Positions 47,701 to 57,202 of a DNA stretch of 64,000 bases are shown piece by piece. Every line of letters starts with the position of its first letter. Within the stretch, counting starts at the first letter, position 1. The position numbers were made by a program, and so were the translations under genes. This stretch comes from Salinicola endophyticus (GTDB lineage: Bacteria; Pseudomonadota; Gammaproteobacteria; Pseudomonadales; Halomonadaceae): positions 3,844,001-3,908,000 of the forward strand of contig NZ_CP159578.1 of the NCBI RefSeq assembly GCF_040536835.1, read 5' to 3'. The notes beneath the pieces were generated by a model. The model worked only from the letters and a program-made list of their open reading frames with translations. It had not been told where the DNA came from and searched no databases.

Positions 47701-48645
47701 ATGACCATGACCCATCGACTTCGCCGAGCGATCCGTCCGGCCCTGACGCTGATCCTGGTGGCGGCGGCCCTGGTCGCCGTGGCCGAGATCTGGAACCACT
47801 ACATGCACGACCCGTGGACCCGCGACGGGCGCATCCGCGCCGACGTCATCCATCTCGGAACCGACGTGGCGGGACTGGTCGATGATCTCCAGGTCCACGA
47901 CAACCAGCGGGTGGCCAAGGGCGACGTGCTCTTCACCATCGACAAGCGCCGCTACCAGCTCGCTCTCGAAGATGCCCGCGCCAATCTGCACCGCCTGCAG
48001 CAGCAGCGCGACGAAGCCCAGGCCGCCAGCGGCCGGCGCCAGCGGCTGAAGAACTACGTCTCCCAGGAGGACAAGGACAACGCCCGCTTCACCCTGTCGA
48101 CCGCCCAGGCCGCGGTCGAGCAGGCCAAGGTCGAGGTGGCCAAGGCCGAACTCGACCTGGAACGGGCCACCGTACGCGCCCCGGTGGATGGCTATGTCAC
48201 CAACCTGCTGCTGCGTCCGGGGCAGTATGTCGGTGTGGGTGCCGATACCCTCACCCTGGTCGATGCCAACAGCTTCTACGCCCTGGGCTACTTCGAGGAG
48301 ACCAAGCTCGACAGCATCGAGATCGGCGAGCCGGCGCGGGTCCAGCTGCTGGCCAACGGTCGCCCGATCTGGGGCCATGTCGACAGTTTCGCCCGCGGCA
48401 TCAGCGACAGCAGCCTGAGCAATCAGAACGGTGGTCTGGCCTCGGTCAACGCCTCCTTCGACTGGGTGCGCCTGTCGCAGCGCATTCCGGTACGCATCGC
48501 CCTCGACGACATTCCGCCGGGGACCAAGCTCTCCGCCGGGCTCACCGCCACCATCTACCTCGGCGGCGATCGCGCCGAGCACGAGACGCAGCCCGATTGG
48601 TGGGTGTCGATGAAGCGGTGGTGGGAGAATCTGATCAGCGTGTGA
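47701..48645 (+). CDS. HlyD/EmrA-family membrane-fusion protein (AaeA-like)
   Basis: 314-residue periplasmic adaptor, anchored by one N-terminal membrane segment (PALTLILVAAALVAVAEIW). Lipoyl halves flank a coiled-coil hairpin (~85-150); VRAPVDGYVTNLLLRPGQYV is the family signature. The ATG at 47701 is preferred over 47653 on the basis of the conserved MTHRLRRAIRPAL start. Last gene of the efflux operon, which would connect the FUSC pump to an outer-membrane channel such as the NodT-type lipoprotein at 18.2-19.7 kb. Confidence 0.9.
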   Translation: MTMTHRLRRAIRPALTLILVAAALVAVAEIWNHYMHDPWTRDGRIRADVIHLGTDVAGLVDDLQVHDNQRVAKGDVLFTIDKRRYQLALEDARANLHRLQQQRDEAQAASGRRQRLKNYVSQEDKDNARFTLSTAQAAVEQAKVEVAKAELDLERATVRAPVDGYVTNLLLRPGQYVGVGADTLTLVDANSFYALGYFEETKLDSIEIGEPARVQLLANGRPIWGHVDSFARGISDSSLSNQNGGLASVNASFDWVRLSQRIPVRIALDDIPPGTKLSAGLTATIYLGGDRAEHETQPDWWVSMKRWWENLISV

Positions 48646-48654
48646 GAGAACCGC

Positions 48655-48676
48655 GCGCCGGCGATAACGCCGGCGC
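48655..48676. terminator. Shared hairpin between convergent genes
   Basis: GCGCCGGCG (48655-48663) pairs with CGCCGGCGC (48668-48676) around ATAA in the 58-bp gap between the HlyD-type gene and the M42 gene. No U run; likely terminator-like in both directions. Confidence 0.5.
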
Positions 48677-48703
48677 GGGTCGGGAGGTGTCAGGCGTCGG
48701 CCA

Positions 48704-49864
48704 TCACTCGAAGTAGCTGAAGGTCTCGCCTGGCTTGATGTCGAGCAGCGCATGGTAGATCAACTCGATCACGTGCTCGACGTCCTGCTTGTGGACCATC
48801 TCCACCGTGGTGTGCATATAGCGCAGCGGCAGCGAGATCAACGCCGAAGCCACCCCCGAGTTGGAGTATGCGAAGGCGTCGGTATCGGTGCCGGTGGCGC
48901 GCGAACGCGGCAGACGCTGGAACGGGATCTTCTGCGCGGTGGCGACCTGGATCAGGCGCTCGCGCAGCTTGTTCTGGATCGCCGGGGCGTAGCAGATCAC
49001 CGGGCCATCGCCGATCTTGTTGGCGCCTTCGCGCTTGGGTTCGATCATCGGCGTCGAGGTGTCGTGGCTGACGTCGGTGACGATCGCCACGTTCGGCTTG
49101 AGCCGCTCGGCGATCATCTCCGCTCCGCGTAGCCCGACTTCCTCCTGCACCGCGTTGACGATATACAGGCCGAAATCGAGCGTCTGCTTGCGCGCCTTCA
49201 GCAGCCGCGCGACTTCCGCGATCATGAAGCCGCCGATGCGATTGTCGATCGCGCGGCAGACGAGCTTGTCGCCATTGAGCACGAAGAACTCGTCGGGGTA
49301 GGTGATCACGCAGCCGACGTGCACGCCCAGCGCCTCGACCTCGTCCTTGGTGCTGGCACCGACGTCGATGAAGATGTTGTCCAGCTCCGGCGGCTTCTCC
49401 TGCGGCCCCTGGCGCCGGGTATGGATCGCCGGCCAGCCGAACACACCGGGCACGATGCCGTTGTCGGTGTGGATGTTGACCCGCTTGGAGGGGGCGATCT
49501 GATGGTCGCTGCCACCGTTGCGGATGACGTAGATCAAGCCGTTGTCGGTGATGTAGTTGACGTACCAGGAGATCTCGTCGGCGTGGCCCTCGATCACCAC
49601 CTTGTACTCGGCGTCGGGGTTGATCACGCCCACCGCGGTGCCGTAGGTGTCGGTGATGAACTCATCCACGTAGGGACGCAGATACTCCATCCACAGCTTC
49701 TGCCCTTCCCACTCGTAGCCGGTGGGCGAGGCGTTGTTGAGATAGCGCTCGAGGAACGCCATCGCCTGATCGTCGAGCGGCTTGCCGCCGCTGCGCGTGC
49801 GTTTCGGCGTCTTGGCCTTGGTGCTCTTGCTAGGACCAGCGCTCTTACCGGTAGTCTTGCTCAT
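48704..49864 (-). CDS. M42-family metallo-aminopeptidase
   Basis: 386 residues. The di-metal site is complete: His94 and Asp96 (EGHADEIS), Asp207 (CRAIDNR), catalytic Glu241 and Glu242 (AVQEEVGLRGAE), Asp264 (VTDVSHDT) and His351 (MHTTVEM). Such enzymes form tetrahedral dodecamers that trim peptides; older annotations call them endoglucanase M or FrvX. The first ~28 residues are Lys/Ser/Thr-rich (SKTTGKSAGPSKSTKAKTPK) and not part of the fold. Single gene, convergent with the efflux operon. Confidence 0.92.
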   Translation of the reverse strand: MSKTTGKSAGPSKSTKAKTPKRTRSGGKPLDDQAMAFLERYLNNASPTGYEWEGQKLWMEYLRPYVDEFITDTYGTAVGVINPDAEYKVVIEGHADEISWYVNYITDNGLIYVIRNGGSDHQIAPSKRVNIHTDNGIVPGVFGWPAIHTRRQGPQEKPPELDNIFIDVGASTKDEVEALGVHVGCVITYPDEFFVLNGDKLVCRAIDNRIGGFMIAEVARLLKARKQTLDFGLYIVNAVQEEVGLRGAEMIAERLKPNVAIVTDVSHDTSTPMIEPKREGANKIGDGPVICYAPAIQNKLRERLIQVATAQKIPFQRLPRSRATGTDTDAFAYSNSGVASALISLPLRYMHTTVEMVHKQDVEHVIELIYHALLDIKPGETFSYFE

Positions 49865-50033
49865 GCCACCTTCCTGACGGGTGTCTGTCGTGAAGAAGAA
49901 GAGTCCTCGTTCAGCTTAGCAGTGCCCGCGCCCGAATGGGCAGCGCCAGCACAAGGCGCAAGCTACGCTGGGTAGACCCGATGGCCGGCGAGCGCGCCGC
50001 GCCAGCGCCCCAGGATGGACAGGAGCCGACAGG

Positions 50034-50945
50034 ATGTCTCAACCGCCGCTGCGCCACCACGGCCGCTTCCCCTACCGCCCGATCACCGACCGCGACCCCG
50101 CGCACTGGCCCAGCGAGACGCGTCTGGCGGTCTATCTCGGCTTCAATCTGGAACACTACGCCTTCGGCGAGGGACGCGGTGTGGGCATCGCCCCGCCCGC
50201 CCCGGAGGGCGAGCCGGACGTGCTCAACTACGCCTGGCGTGAGTATGGCAACCGGGTCGGCGCCTGGCGCTGTCTGGAACTGTTCGAATCGCTCGCGCTG
50301 CCGGCGGGGGTGATCGCCAATACCGCCCTGCTCGACCACTGCCCCGAGCTGATCGACGCCTTCGCCGCGCGGGGCGACGAGATCATCGCCCATGGCCACA
50401 CCAACGCCGAGCGCCAGGGCCAGCTCGAGCAAGCCGCCGAACGCCGCCTGATCGGCGAATGCCGCCAGCGCCTGGCGGCCCATCTGGGCCAGGCGCCGCG
50501 CGGTTGGCTGTCACCCTGGATCTCGGAGAGCGAGCGCACCCCGGATCTGCTCGCCGAGGCGGGTTTCGACTATGTCCTCAACTGGGCCCATGACGAACGC
50601 CCGACCGCCATGCGCACCACTCGGGGCACGCTGTGGTCGATTCCCTATCCGCAGGAGGTCAACGACATACCCACCATCTCCACCCACCGGGTGAGCATGC
50701 AGGAGTTCTGCACCATGATCCGCGATCAGTTCCTGGAGCTGCTGGCACAGTCGCAGCAGCAGCGCCTGGTGATGGGGATCGCCCTGCACCCCTGGCTGGT
50801 AGGCCAGCCGTTCCGCCTGCGCCAGCTGCGCGAGGTTCTCACCGAGCTGGCCGGCTACCGTGAAGCCGAGGGGGTGTGGTGGACCACCCCCGGCGCCATC
50901 GCCCGCCAGGTGCAGCTAGAGGCAGCCGGCGCTACCCCAGTGTGA
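50034..50945 (+). CDS. Polysaccharide deacetylase family protein (PuuE-like)
   Basis: 303 residues of the NodB-like carbohydrate esterase-4 superfamily in the allantoinase PuuE-like branch. RLAVYLGFNLEHYAFGEGRG starts the barrel; GDEIIAHGHTNAE gives the second metal motif (HxH-like), RGWLSPWISESERTPDLLAE the third, ALHPWLVGQPFRLRQLREVL the last conserved His block. The canonical first DD of deacetylases is replaced (FNLEHY), usual for PuuE-type members, so the substrate may be an amide and not a polysaccharide. Stands alone. Confidence 0.8.
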   Translation: MSQPPLRHHGRFPYRPITDRDPAHWPSETRLAVYLGFNLEHYAFGEGRGVGIAPPAPEGEPDVLNYAWREYGNRVGAWRCLELFESLALPAGVIANTALLDHCPELIDAFAARGDEIIAHGHTNAERQGQLEQAAERRLIGECRQRLAAHLGQAPRGWLSPWISESERTPDLLAEAGFDYVLNWAHDERPTAMRTTRGTLWSIPYPQEVNDIPTISTHRVSMQEFCTMIRDQFLELLAQSQQQRLVMGIALHPWLVGQPFRLRQLREVLTELAGYREAEGVWWTTPGAIARQVQLEAAGATPV

Positions 50946-51002
50946 ACGCCGGGTGAGCGATAGATGAGCCCTGCGTGAGCAGTGGATGAGTCTCGAACAC
51001 GC

Positions 51003-52361
51003 TCACAGCGTCATCGCGGCGATCCAGCCGAACACCAGCAGCGGCACGTTGTAGTGCAGGAAGGTGGGCACCACGCTGTCCCAGATGTGGTCGTGCTGGC
51101 CGTCGGCATTGAGCCCCGCGGTCGGCCCCAGGGTCGAGTCGGAGGCCGGCGAGCCGGCGTCGCCCAGCGCCGCCGCGGTGCCCACCAGGGCGATCGTGGC
51201 CAGCGGCGAGAAGCCGAAGTTGAGCGCCAGCGGCACATACAGCGAGGCGATGATCGGAATGGTCGAGAACGACGAGCCGATGCCCATGGTGATGAACAGC
51301 CCCACCAGCAGCATGATCAGCGCCGCCAGCCCCTTGTGGTCACCGATCAGCGCGGTGGAGCTGCCGACCAGGCTGTCGACCGCGCCGGTCGCCTGCATCA
51401 CGCTGGCGAAACCGGCGGCGGCGATCATGATGAAGCCGACCAGCGCCATCATGCGCATGCCTTCGGTGAAGACGCTGTCCTGCTCGTGCCAGCGGAAGAC
51501 CCCGGTGAGGGCGAGCACGGCGAAGCCGAACAGCCCGCCCAGCACCATCGAATCGGTGTAGAGCTGCACTAGCACCGTGCCCACCAGGGCAACGACCAGC
51601 AGCAGTTTCTGCCACAGCGCCAGCCCGCCGGCGCTGGCCGCCGCGTGGTGCTCATCGGCCGGGCTCTCGCCGACATAGGGCAGGTCCTCGTAGTGGCGCT
51701 GGCGGCGGTAGCTGAAGAACACCGCGGTGAGCAGCCCCAGTGCCATGCCGCCGATGGGAATCGCCATGGCCAGCGGCACCTGCGACGCCTGCACCTCAAG
51801 CCCGTAGGCGGCGCCGCTGGCGTTGACGTTGCTGAGCAGAATGTCATTGAGGAAGATCGCCCCGAACCCCACCGGCAGCAGCATATAGGGGGCAGTGACA
51901 CCAAAGGTGATCACGCAGGCCACCGCACGGCGGTCCAGCTTGAGCCGGTTCATCAGCCCCAGCAGCGGCGGCACCAGGATGGGGATGAAGGCGATATGCA
52001 CCGGGATCAGATTCTGAGAACTGATCGCCGCCAGCAGTAGACACCCCAGCAGCCCCAGGATCACGCTGCGACGCGACGGCCCGCTGCCATCCAGCGCCAG
52101 CTTGCCCACCGCCCGGTGAGAGAGCCACTGGGTGATGCCGGAACGCGACAGCGCCACCGCAAACGCCCCCAGCACCGCGTAGGAGAGCGCCACCGTAGCG
52201 CCACCGCCCAACCCATCGTTGAACGCGGAGAGAACCGTCTCCAGCGGCAAACCGGCATACAAGCCGCCGCCCAGCGCTGCCACGATCAGCGCGAAGACCA
52301 CCGGTACCCGGGCCAGACTCAACGTGACCATCACCAGGATGGCCAGAACCACTGCATTCAT
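51003..52361 (-). CDS. NhaC/YuiF-type Na+/H+ antiporter family protein
   Basis: 452-residue inner-membrane protein with about eleven hydrophobic segments. Core sequences such as [40 protein letters not shown] and [23 protein letters not shown], followed by [19 protein letters not shown], are characteristic of the YuiF/histidine-permease-like Na+/H+ antiporter group. Probably couples Na+ efflux to proton or amino-acid movement, which fits a halophile. A soluble loop ([15 protein letters not shown]) splits the two halves. Confidence 0.85.
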   Translation of the reverse strand: MNAVVLAILVMVTLSLARVPVVFALIVAALGGGLYAGLPLETVLSAFNDGLGGGATVALSYAVLGAFAVALSRSGITQWLSHRAVGKLALDGSGPSRRSVILGLLGCLLLAAISSQNLIPVHIAFIPILVPPLLGLMNRLKLDRRAVACVITFGVTAPYMLLPVGFGAIFLNDILLSNVNASGAAYGLEVQASQVPLAMAIPIGGMALGLLTAVFFSYRRQRHYEDLPYVGESPADEHHAAASAGGLALWQKLLLVVALVGTVLVQLYTDSMVLGGLFGFAVLALTGVFRWHEQDSVFTEGMRMMALVGFIMIAAAGFASVMQATGAVDSLVGSSTALIGDHKGLAALIMLLVGLFITMGIGSSFSTIPIIASLYVPLALNFGFSPLATIALVGTAAALGDAGSPASDSTLGPTAGLNADGQHDHIWDSVVPTFLHYNVPLLVFGWIAAMTL

Positions 52362-52659
52362 GCATCGCCTCGACTCTTTGCTTCATGACGCCGGCGCCTG
52401 CGGCCGACCCTGCGCGCGAAGCCGCCGATGATATCGCCACAGCCCGCGAACGCCAGGGAAAAGCGGAATTTTCCTGCTCTCCCGGTCTCCCCCCTCCTCA
52501 GGGCCGACCGGGGTCACAGGGCGCGCCCCATGCCCTCAGGATGAAGAGATGTCGAGAATGGCGGCGAAAAGGCAGCCATAAGCCCGAAAACGGGAGGCAT
52601 TCGGCACCAGGCGATCCAGACGCGGCGCGGCGCCGGTCTAGACCCACACCGCCAGACGC

Positions 52660-52689
52660 AAGCAGGGCGGCCATAGGGCCGCCCTGCTT
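52660..52689 (-). terminator. Hairpin after opgD
   Basis: AAGCAGGGCGGC (52660-52671) pairs with GCCGCCCTGCTT (52678-52689). It lies 38 bp past the opgD stop and has only a weak U run on the minus strand. The remainder of 52362-52727 shows no gene. Confidence 0.6.
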
Positions 52690-52727
52690 CATGGGGTCCG
52701 GCGGATATCCGCCGCTCGAGGCGTCGT

Positions 52728-54383
52728 TCAGCTCGCCTGGTTGGGGTGCGCCGGGTACTGGCGCTCGTCCGGCGCCGGCGGGAAGTACTGATAGAGCCAG
52801 GTCTCGCTGACCGTCTTGCCGTCGGCGTTGAGGTTCAGACGCATGTTGATCGGGTCGGTGGAGTCGCTGGTCGGATACCAGTCGAACTGGATACGGAAGG
52901 CGTCGACCTCCTCCACCCACAGGATCTCGACCTGCTCGACCTTGCCCTCGGGTACATCGAGCTGGGCATGCACCGGAATCCCGTCGTCATAGAAGTGCTT
53001 GAGCTCGCCGCCGATGAAGTCGACCGCAATCCGCTGCGCCCACACCTTGGGGTAGTGCTCACCCGGCGCCCACCCTTCGGGGAAGCCGCCGATACCGGTG
53101 AAGGTCTTGCGCACCCGCGCCAGGTCACTCTGCACCGGCGGCAGCGCGCTCCAGTAGAGCTTGTAGCCGTAGCTGAAAGTCTCGCCGGGCTGCACCGGCT
53201 TGGCCGGCTTCCAGAACGCCACCACGTTGTCCATGGTCTCGCCGGTGGTGGGAATCTCCAGCATCTGGATCTCGCCCTTGCCCCAGTCGCCCTTGGGCTC
53301 GACCCACAGGCTCGGACGCGCATGGTAGTTGCCGACGATATCTTCGTAGCTCTCGAAGTCGTGATCCGTCTGCAGCAGCCCGAAGCCCTTGGGGCTGTCG
53401 TCGTCGAAGGTGTTGAACTGCAGCCGCGGCGGATTGTTGAGCGGCCGGCACACCCACTCGCCGTTGCCGCGCCACATCGACAGGCGGTCGGAGTCGTGGA
53501 TCTGCGGGTGGAAGGTCAGACACATGTCACGCTGCTGGGTGCCGCAGCTGAACATGCTGGTCATCGGCGAGATGCCGAGCTGGGCGATCGTCTCGCGCGG
53601 ATAGAGATGCTTGTCGATCTCCATCACCACGCGGGTCTCTTCGCAGTGGATGACGAAGCGGTAGGCCCCGGCGAGGCTCGGTGAATCGAGCAGCGCATAG
53701 GCGGTGAAGGTGGTGCTGCCCGGCTTAGGCGTCTCGAACCAGAAGCGGGTGAAAGCGGGAAACTCCTCGCGCTCACCGTCGGTGTAGGTGTTGACAGCCA
53801 CGCCGCGTGCCGACAGGCCGTACTGATAGGTGTCGTCGACCGCGCGGAAGTAGCTGGCGCCGAGGAACGAGACGATGTCGCGCTGGGTCAGCGAGGGCGC
53901 CTTGAACACGCGGAAGCCGGCGAAGCCGAGATCGCCCTGGCCTTCGAGCTGGGAGACGTCGACGTCCGCCTTGCTGTAGTCGAACAGCTCCGGGCGGAAG
54001 TGGATCTCCTTGGCCTGCTGCGTCTGCGGATCGATCGAGTACATCCGCACCGGCTGATTGAAGGCCATGCCGACATGGAAGAACTGGATATCCAGCGGCC
54101 CCTTCATGTCGTGCCACAGCGAGTGGGCCGGGTCGTAGCCGATGGCGTTGTACTGCTGCGGGGTGAGGTTGGCCAGCGTCGGCGGCAGCTTCTCGACCGT
54201 GCTCTGGTAGGGCTTTGCCGCCAGCGAGCCGGCGTACTCCTTGAGCCAGTCGAAACTGAACGCCTGCGACTTGCCATCGGCGATACCGCTGGAGGCCTTT
54301 GCCGCCGCGAACAGTGGCGCCGAAGGCACGCCATACCAGGCCGCCAGCGCGATGGCGCTTTTCAGTACACTTCTACGATCCAT
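52728..54383 (-). CDS. opgD: Periplasmic glucans biosynthesis protein OpgD
   Basis: 551 residues, exactly the length of E. coli OpgD, which sets the backbone structure of osmoregulated periplasmic glucans. The N-terminus [20 protein letters not shown] is a Tat-type signal. Conserved stretches include [68 protein letters not shown] and [16 protein letters not shown]. The ATG at 54383 matches the family start; 54395 would add MGVF. No opgH or opgG is adjacent. The 334 bp upstream to gloA contain nothing I can identify. Confidence 0.93.
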   Translation of the reverse strand: MDRRSVLKSAIALAAWYGVPSAPLFAAAKASSGIADGKSQAFSFDWLKEYAGSLAAKPYQSTVEKLPPTLANLTPQQYNAIGYDPAHSLWHDMKGPLDIQFFHVGMAFNQPVRMYSIDPQTQQAKEIHFRPELFDYSKADVDVSQLEGQGDLGFAGFRVFKAPSLTQRDIVSFLGASYFRAVDDTYQYGLSARGVAVNTYTDGEREEFPAFTRFWFETPKPGSTTFTAYALLDSPSLAGAYRFVIHCEETRVVMEIDKHLYPRETIAQLGISPMTSMFSCGTQQRDMCLTFHPQIHDSDRLSMWRGNGEWVCRPLNNPPRLQFNTFDDDSPKGFGLLQTDHDFESYEDIVGNYHARPSLWVEPKGDWGKGEIQMLEIPTTGETMDNVVAFWKPAKPVQPGETFSYGYKLYWSALPPVQSDLARVRKTFTGIGGFPEGWAPGEHYPKVWAQRIAVDFIGGELKHFYDDGIPVHAQLDVPEGKVEQVEILWVEEVDAFRIQFDWYPTSDSTDPINMRLNLNADGKTVSETWLYQYFPPAPDERQYPAHPNQAS

Positions 54384-54717
54384 GAACACCCCCATCCTTT
54401 TTCGTCTCGAGTCCCACCTCGGTGGACCAACGATTGGCAGCATACCCGATCGTCGCGCGCCGGGCTGCATCGATAAAATCCCATGATAAGACGCTGGCCG
54501 GGCGGATGGGTTCCCAGGGGTATCCGGTCGTGGAGCGCAATCGACGGCTACCGGGCACACAGGGAGAACAAAGAGAGGACGCGCAGCGCGCTAGCAGGAA
54601 GAGCGTGGAAAGGCGATAGGAGGCAGCAGGTAGGAGTGAGACAGCAGAAACGCTAACGAGACCGTGGCTGGCCGACGTCAGGGTGACACCGGCCAGCGCA
54701 GCGGGAAGGCGTGCGGC
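54384..54717. other. Intergenic stretch without recognised features
   Basis: 334 bp between opgD and gloA, both minus-strand. It must hold the opgD promoter but no clear -35/-10 pair, terminator or small gene was identified. Confidence 0.5.
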
Positions 54718-55248
54718 TCAGTCGCCGAGGCCAGCGGAGAGCGATGGCTGCACCACCTCGATCCAGTAGCCGTCCGGGTCCTTGACGAACACCACGTTGG
54801 GCATCTTGCCTTCGTCGGCGCGCTTCTTGAACTCGACGTCATTGGCGTCGAACCAGCGCTCGGCGGCGGCCAGATCCGGCACCGCGAAACAGATATGGCC
54901 GAAGCCCTGGGGCTCGGCATTACCGTCGTGATAGCTGAGTTCGGGGTCGTTCTCACTGCCCCAGTTGTGGGTCAGTTCGAGCACACCCTTCTGCGAGAAG
55001 GTGTAGGCGGTGCGCTCGGCATCATCCTCCGGCACCTCTCCGGCCTCGGCGTGGCCGAGGAAGTAGAGCGTGAACTGCATCTCCGGGAAGTCGAGCTTGC
55101 GCAGCAGACGCATACCGAACACCCGGGTGTAGAACGCCAGCGAGACCTTGGGGTCCTTGGCCCGCAGCATGGTGTGGTTGAACACGAAGCCCTGGCTCTC
55201 GGCGGTGGCGGGTTCGACGCCCGGCACCTGGTCTTCGGCGATACTCAT
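54718..55248 (-). CDS. gloA: Lactoylglutathione lyase (glyoxalase I)
   Basis: 176 residues converting the methylglyoxal-glutathione adduct to lactoylglutathione. Metal ligands appear as His in FNHTMLRAKDP, Glu in VLELTHNWG, His in GFGHICFAVPD and Glu in YWIEVVQP, the standard H-E-H-E set. The segment between includes KKRADEGKMPNVVFVKDPDG. AGGAGGAGA precedes the ATG at 55248; a GTG two codons earlier is less well placed. Length and insert match the eukaryote-like zinc-type GloA found in pseudomonads and Halomonas. Confidence 0.95.
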   Translation of the reverse strand: MSIAEDQVPGVEPATAESQGFVFNHTMLRAKDPKVSLAFYTRVFGMRLLRKLDFPEMQFTLYFLGHAEAGEVPEDDAERTAYTFSQKGVLELTHNWGSENDPELSYHDGNAEPQGFGHICFAVPDLAAAERWFDANDVEFKKRADEGKMPNVVFVKDPDGYWIEVVQPSLSAGLGD

Positions 55249-55327
55249 GGGCACTCTCCTCCTATGTATGATCGATGATGATGCATGCGCGTGGGCCAGG
55301 CTGGATGCCGTTCGCTACGATGGCATC

Positions 55328-55379
55328 TAGGCTTTGTACGAAAAGCCGGCGAGCGCCGGCGGTTTTCGTACAAAGCCTA
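55328..55379. mobile_element. MITE-like repeat, copy B (52 bp, ends only)
   Basis: TAGGCTTTGTACGAAAA (55328-55344) and its exact 17-base complement (55363-55379) enclose GCCGGCGAGCGCCGGCGG. The ends are those of copy A (TAGGGTTTGTACGAAAA), so this is an internally deleted member. It forms a long cruciform but has no terminator U run. Confidence 0.75.
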
Positions 55380-55494
55380 TGAGGTAGAGAGATGGGGGGC
55401 GTACCCCCACGTCTCAACCGGGCAGGGGCAATGCGCTGTTGCCCGCCCGCCGCCTGCTCTACACTCCTGACAAACCGGCGCGAGACGAGTTGGC

Positions 55495-56040
55495 ATGGCG
55501 ACACCCGCAATACGCTGTTCTGCAACGGGCCCGAGCGGTGCGCTCATCAAGGCCCCTTTCCGACGCCTAGGATGGCTGCTGCTATGCAGCCTGCTGCTAC
55601 TGGTTGCCGGCTGCAGCACCCAGAAAGCAATCGTCACCCGCGACAGCGGTCCGGCGATCGATGGCGACAATCTCTCGATCTCGCGCATCCTGGTGATGGC
55701 CGCGGCCAAGGATGCCCTCGGCACGCCCTACCGCTGGGGTGGCAGCACCCCCGCCGGCTACGACTGCTCGGGCCTGGTACAGATGGCCTACGCCAAGATC
55801 GGCGTACCGCTGCCACGCACCGCCAACGAGCAGTACCACGCCCTGCCCGAGATCGATGTCGCCCGCCCCGGCGACCTGCTGTTCTTCGGCGGCGGCAACC
55901 GCGCTACCCATGTCGGCATCTACATGGGCCACCGCCAGATGATCCACGCCCCCGGCAGCGGGCGCACGGTGACGGTCTCGTCACTGGACGTGCGCTACTG
56001 GCGCCAGCACTATCTAGGGGCAGCGGCCCCGGCCGACTGA
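55495..56040 (+). CDS. NlpC/P60-family lipoprotein (putative murein endopeptidase)
   Basis: 181 residues. The signal ends in the lipobox LLVAGC with lipidated Cys40. The C-terminal NlpC/P60 cysteine-peptidase domain has the triad Cys91 (YDCSGL), His139 (THVGIYMG) and His151 (MIHAPGSG), plus the conserved YRWGG. It would cut peptide stems of peptidoglycan, as Spr/MepS and NlpC do. Its last 31 bases overlap the convergent AraC gene. Confidence 0.92.
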   Translation: MATPAIRCSATGPSGALIKAPFRRLGWLLLCSLLLLVAGCSTQKAIVTRDSGPAIDGDNLSISRILVMAAAKDALGTPYRWGGSTPAGYDCSGLVQMAYAKIGVPLPRTANEQYHALPEIDVARPGDLLFFGGGNRATHVGIYMGHRQMIHAPGSGRTVTVSSLDVRYWRQHYLGAAAPAD

Positions 56041-56996
56041 CGCTGCTCACCGCGGCGCCAGCGCTGGCGGTCCTGCTGTGCCGAGAGCCCGAAGCAGCGC
56101 CGATACTCACGGCTGAACTGGGACAGGCTGGCGTAGCCCACGCGCTGCGCCGCCAGCGTCACCTCCAGATCCTCGCCCAGCAGTAACCGCCGTGCCTCCT
56201 GCAGGCGCAGCCGCTTCTGATACTGCAGCGGGCTCATCGCCGTGAGCGCCTTGAAGTGATGATGAAAGGCGGAGACGCTCATATGCACGCCAGCGGCCAG
56301 CTCGGCGATCGTCAATGGCTCAGCGTAATGCTCGCGCAGCCGGCGCACTGCCGCCGCGACCCGATGGGCGTGGCTCTCCTGGCTGGCGATCTGCGCCAGC
56401 CGCGCGCCCTGCTCGCCGCGCAGCAGGCGGTAGAAGATCTCGCGCCGCAGCATCGGCGCCAGTACCGGAATGTCCGCCGGCGTCTCGAGCAGCCGCAGCA
56501 GGCGCACGCAGGCCTCCAGCAGCGGCGTTTCCAGTTCGCTCACGCTGAGCCCGCGCGACGTCTCGCGGGTGGCGATGAAGGGCAGCCCAGGGTCACGGAT
56601 CAGCTCGCCGATGCACTCGAGATCCAGGTCCAGGCGCAGCCCCAGATAGGGGCGTTCACGGCTGGCCTGGGTGACCTCCGCCAGCACCGGCATATCCACC
56701 GCGGCGAGCAGGCTGTGCATGGGGTCGTACTCGAACAGCGCCTCGCCCACCGCCAGCCGCTTGGCACCCTGGGCAATCACGCTGAAAACCGGATCATGAA
56801 TGACATGGCGCGGCGGCTGCGGCGCATCGAACCGGTTGATGCCGAGCCCGGGAATCGCCGTAGGCAACTTGCCCTGGCGCCCGCGGGTCAGACGATCGAG
56901 CAACTCGACCAGCTCCTGGCGCAGCGCCTGGGCGTTCGCCGCGCCCCCCTCCTGGCGTGCAGGTACCGCCAACTCGCCTATCCGATAAAGCTGCAC
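56010..56996 (-). CDS. AraC-family transcriptional regulator
   Basis: 328 residues with the AraC_N type I ligand domain (~30-190; FDAPQPPRHVIHDPVFSVIAQG) and a C-terminal double HTH (~215-315; LTIAELAAGVHMSVSAFHHH, YQKRLRLQEARRLLLGEDLE, AQRVGYASLSQFSREYRRCF). This layout matches regulators of adjacent aldo/keto reductase or alcohol dehydrogenase genes, and an aldo/keto reductase is divergent 206 bp away, its probable target. Confidence 0.9.
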   Translation of the reverse strand: MQLYRIGELAVPARQEGGAANAQALRQELVELLDRLTRGRQGKLPTAIPGLGINRFDAPQPPRHVIHDPVFSVIAQGAKRLAVGEALFEYDPMHSLLAAVDMPVLAEVTQASRERPYLGLRLDLDLECIGELIRDPGLPFIATRETSRGLSVSELETPLLEACVRLLRLLETPADIPVLAPMLRREIFYRLLRGEQGARLAQIASQESHAHRVAAAVRRLREHYAEPLTIAELAAGVHMSVSAFHHHFKALTAMSPLQYQKRLRLQEARRLLLGEDLEVTLAAQRVGYASLSQFSREYRRCFGLSAQQDRQRWRRGEQRQSAGAAAPR

Positions 56997-57202
56997 GGTC
57001 CCGCCCTCCTCTCTAGTCTAGTCGCGCCGAGCACAGCTTACGCCAAGCCGACAGCGTGCGCGGCAGCGGCCAACAAGACAGAGAGCTTTGGGCAAATATC
57101 CGACCGGATCGCGCCAGTCACCGTCCCCGACCTTGACCATACTGGAACGGCAGCGGCGGCGCTCGACGCCGCGCCTTCCATCCAAGTTTCAGGAGCACTC
57201 CC

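Noticed and set aside
55328..55379. Inverted repeat considered as a terminator for gloA or the NlpC gene
   Set aside because: It lies upstream of both starts, has no U run, and its ends match the MITE-like copy at 33779.
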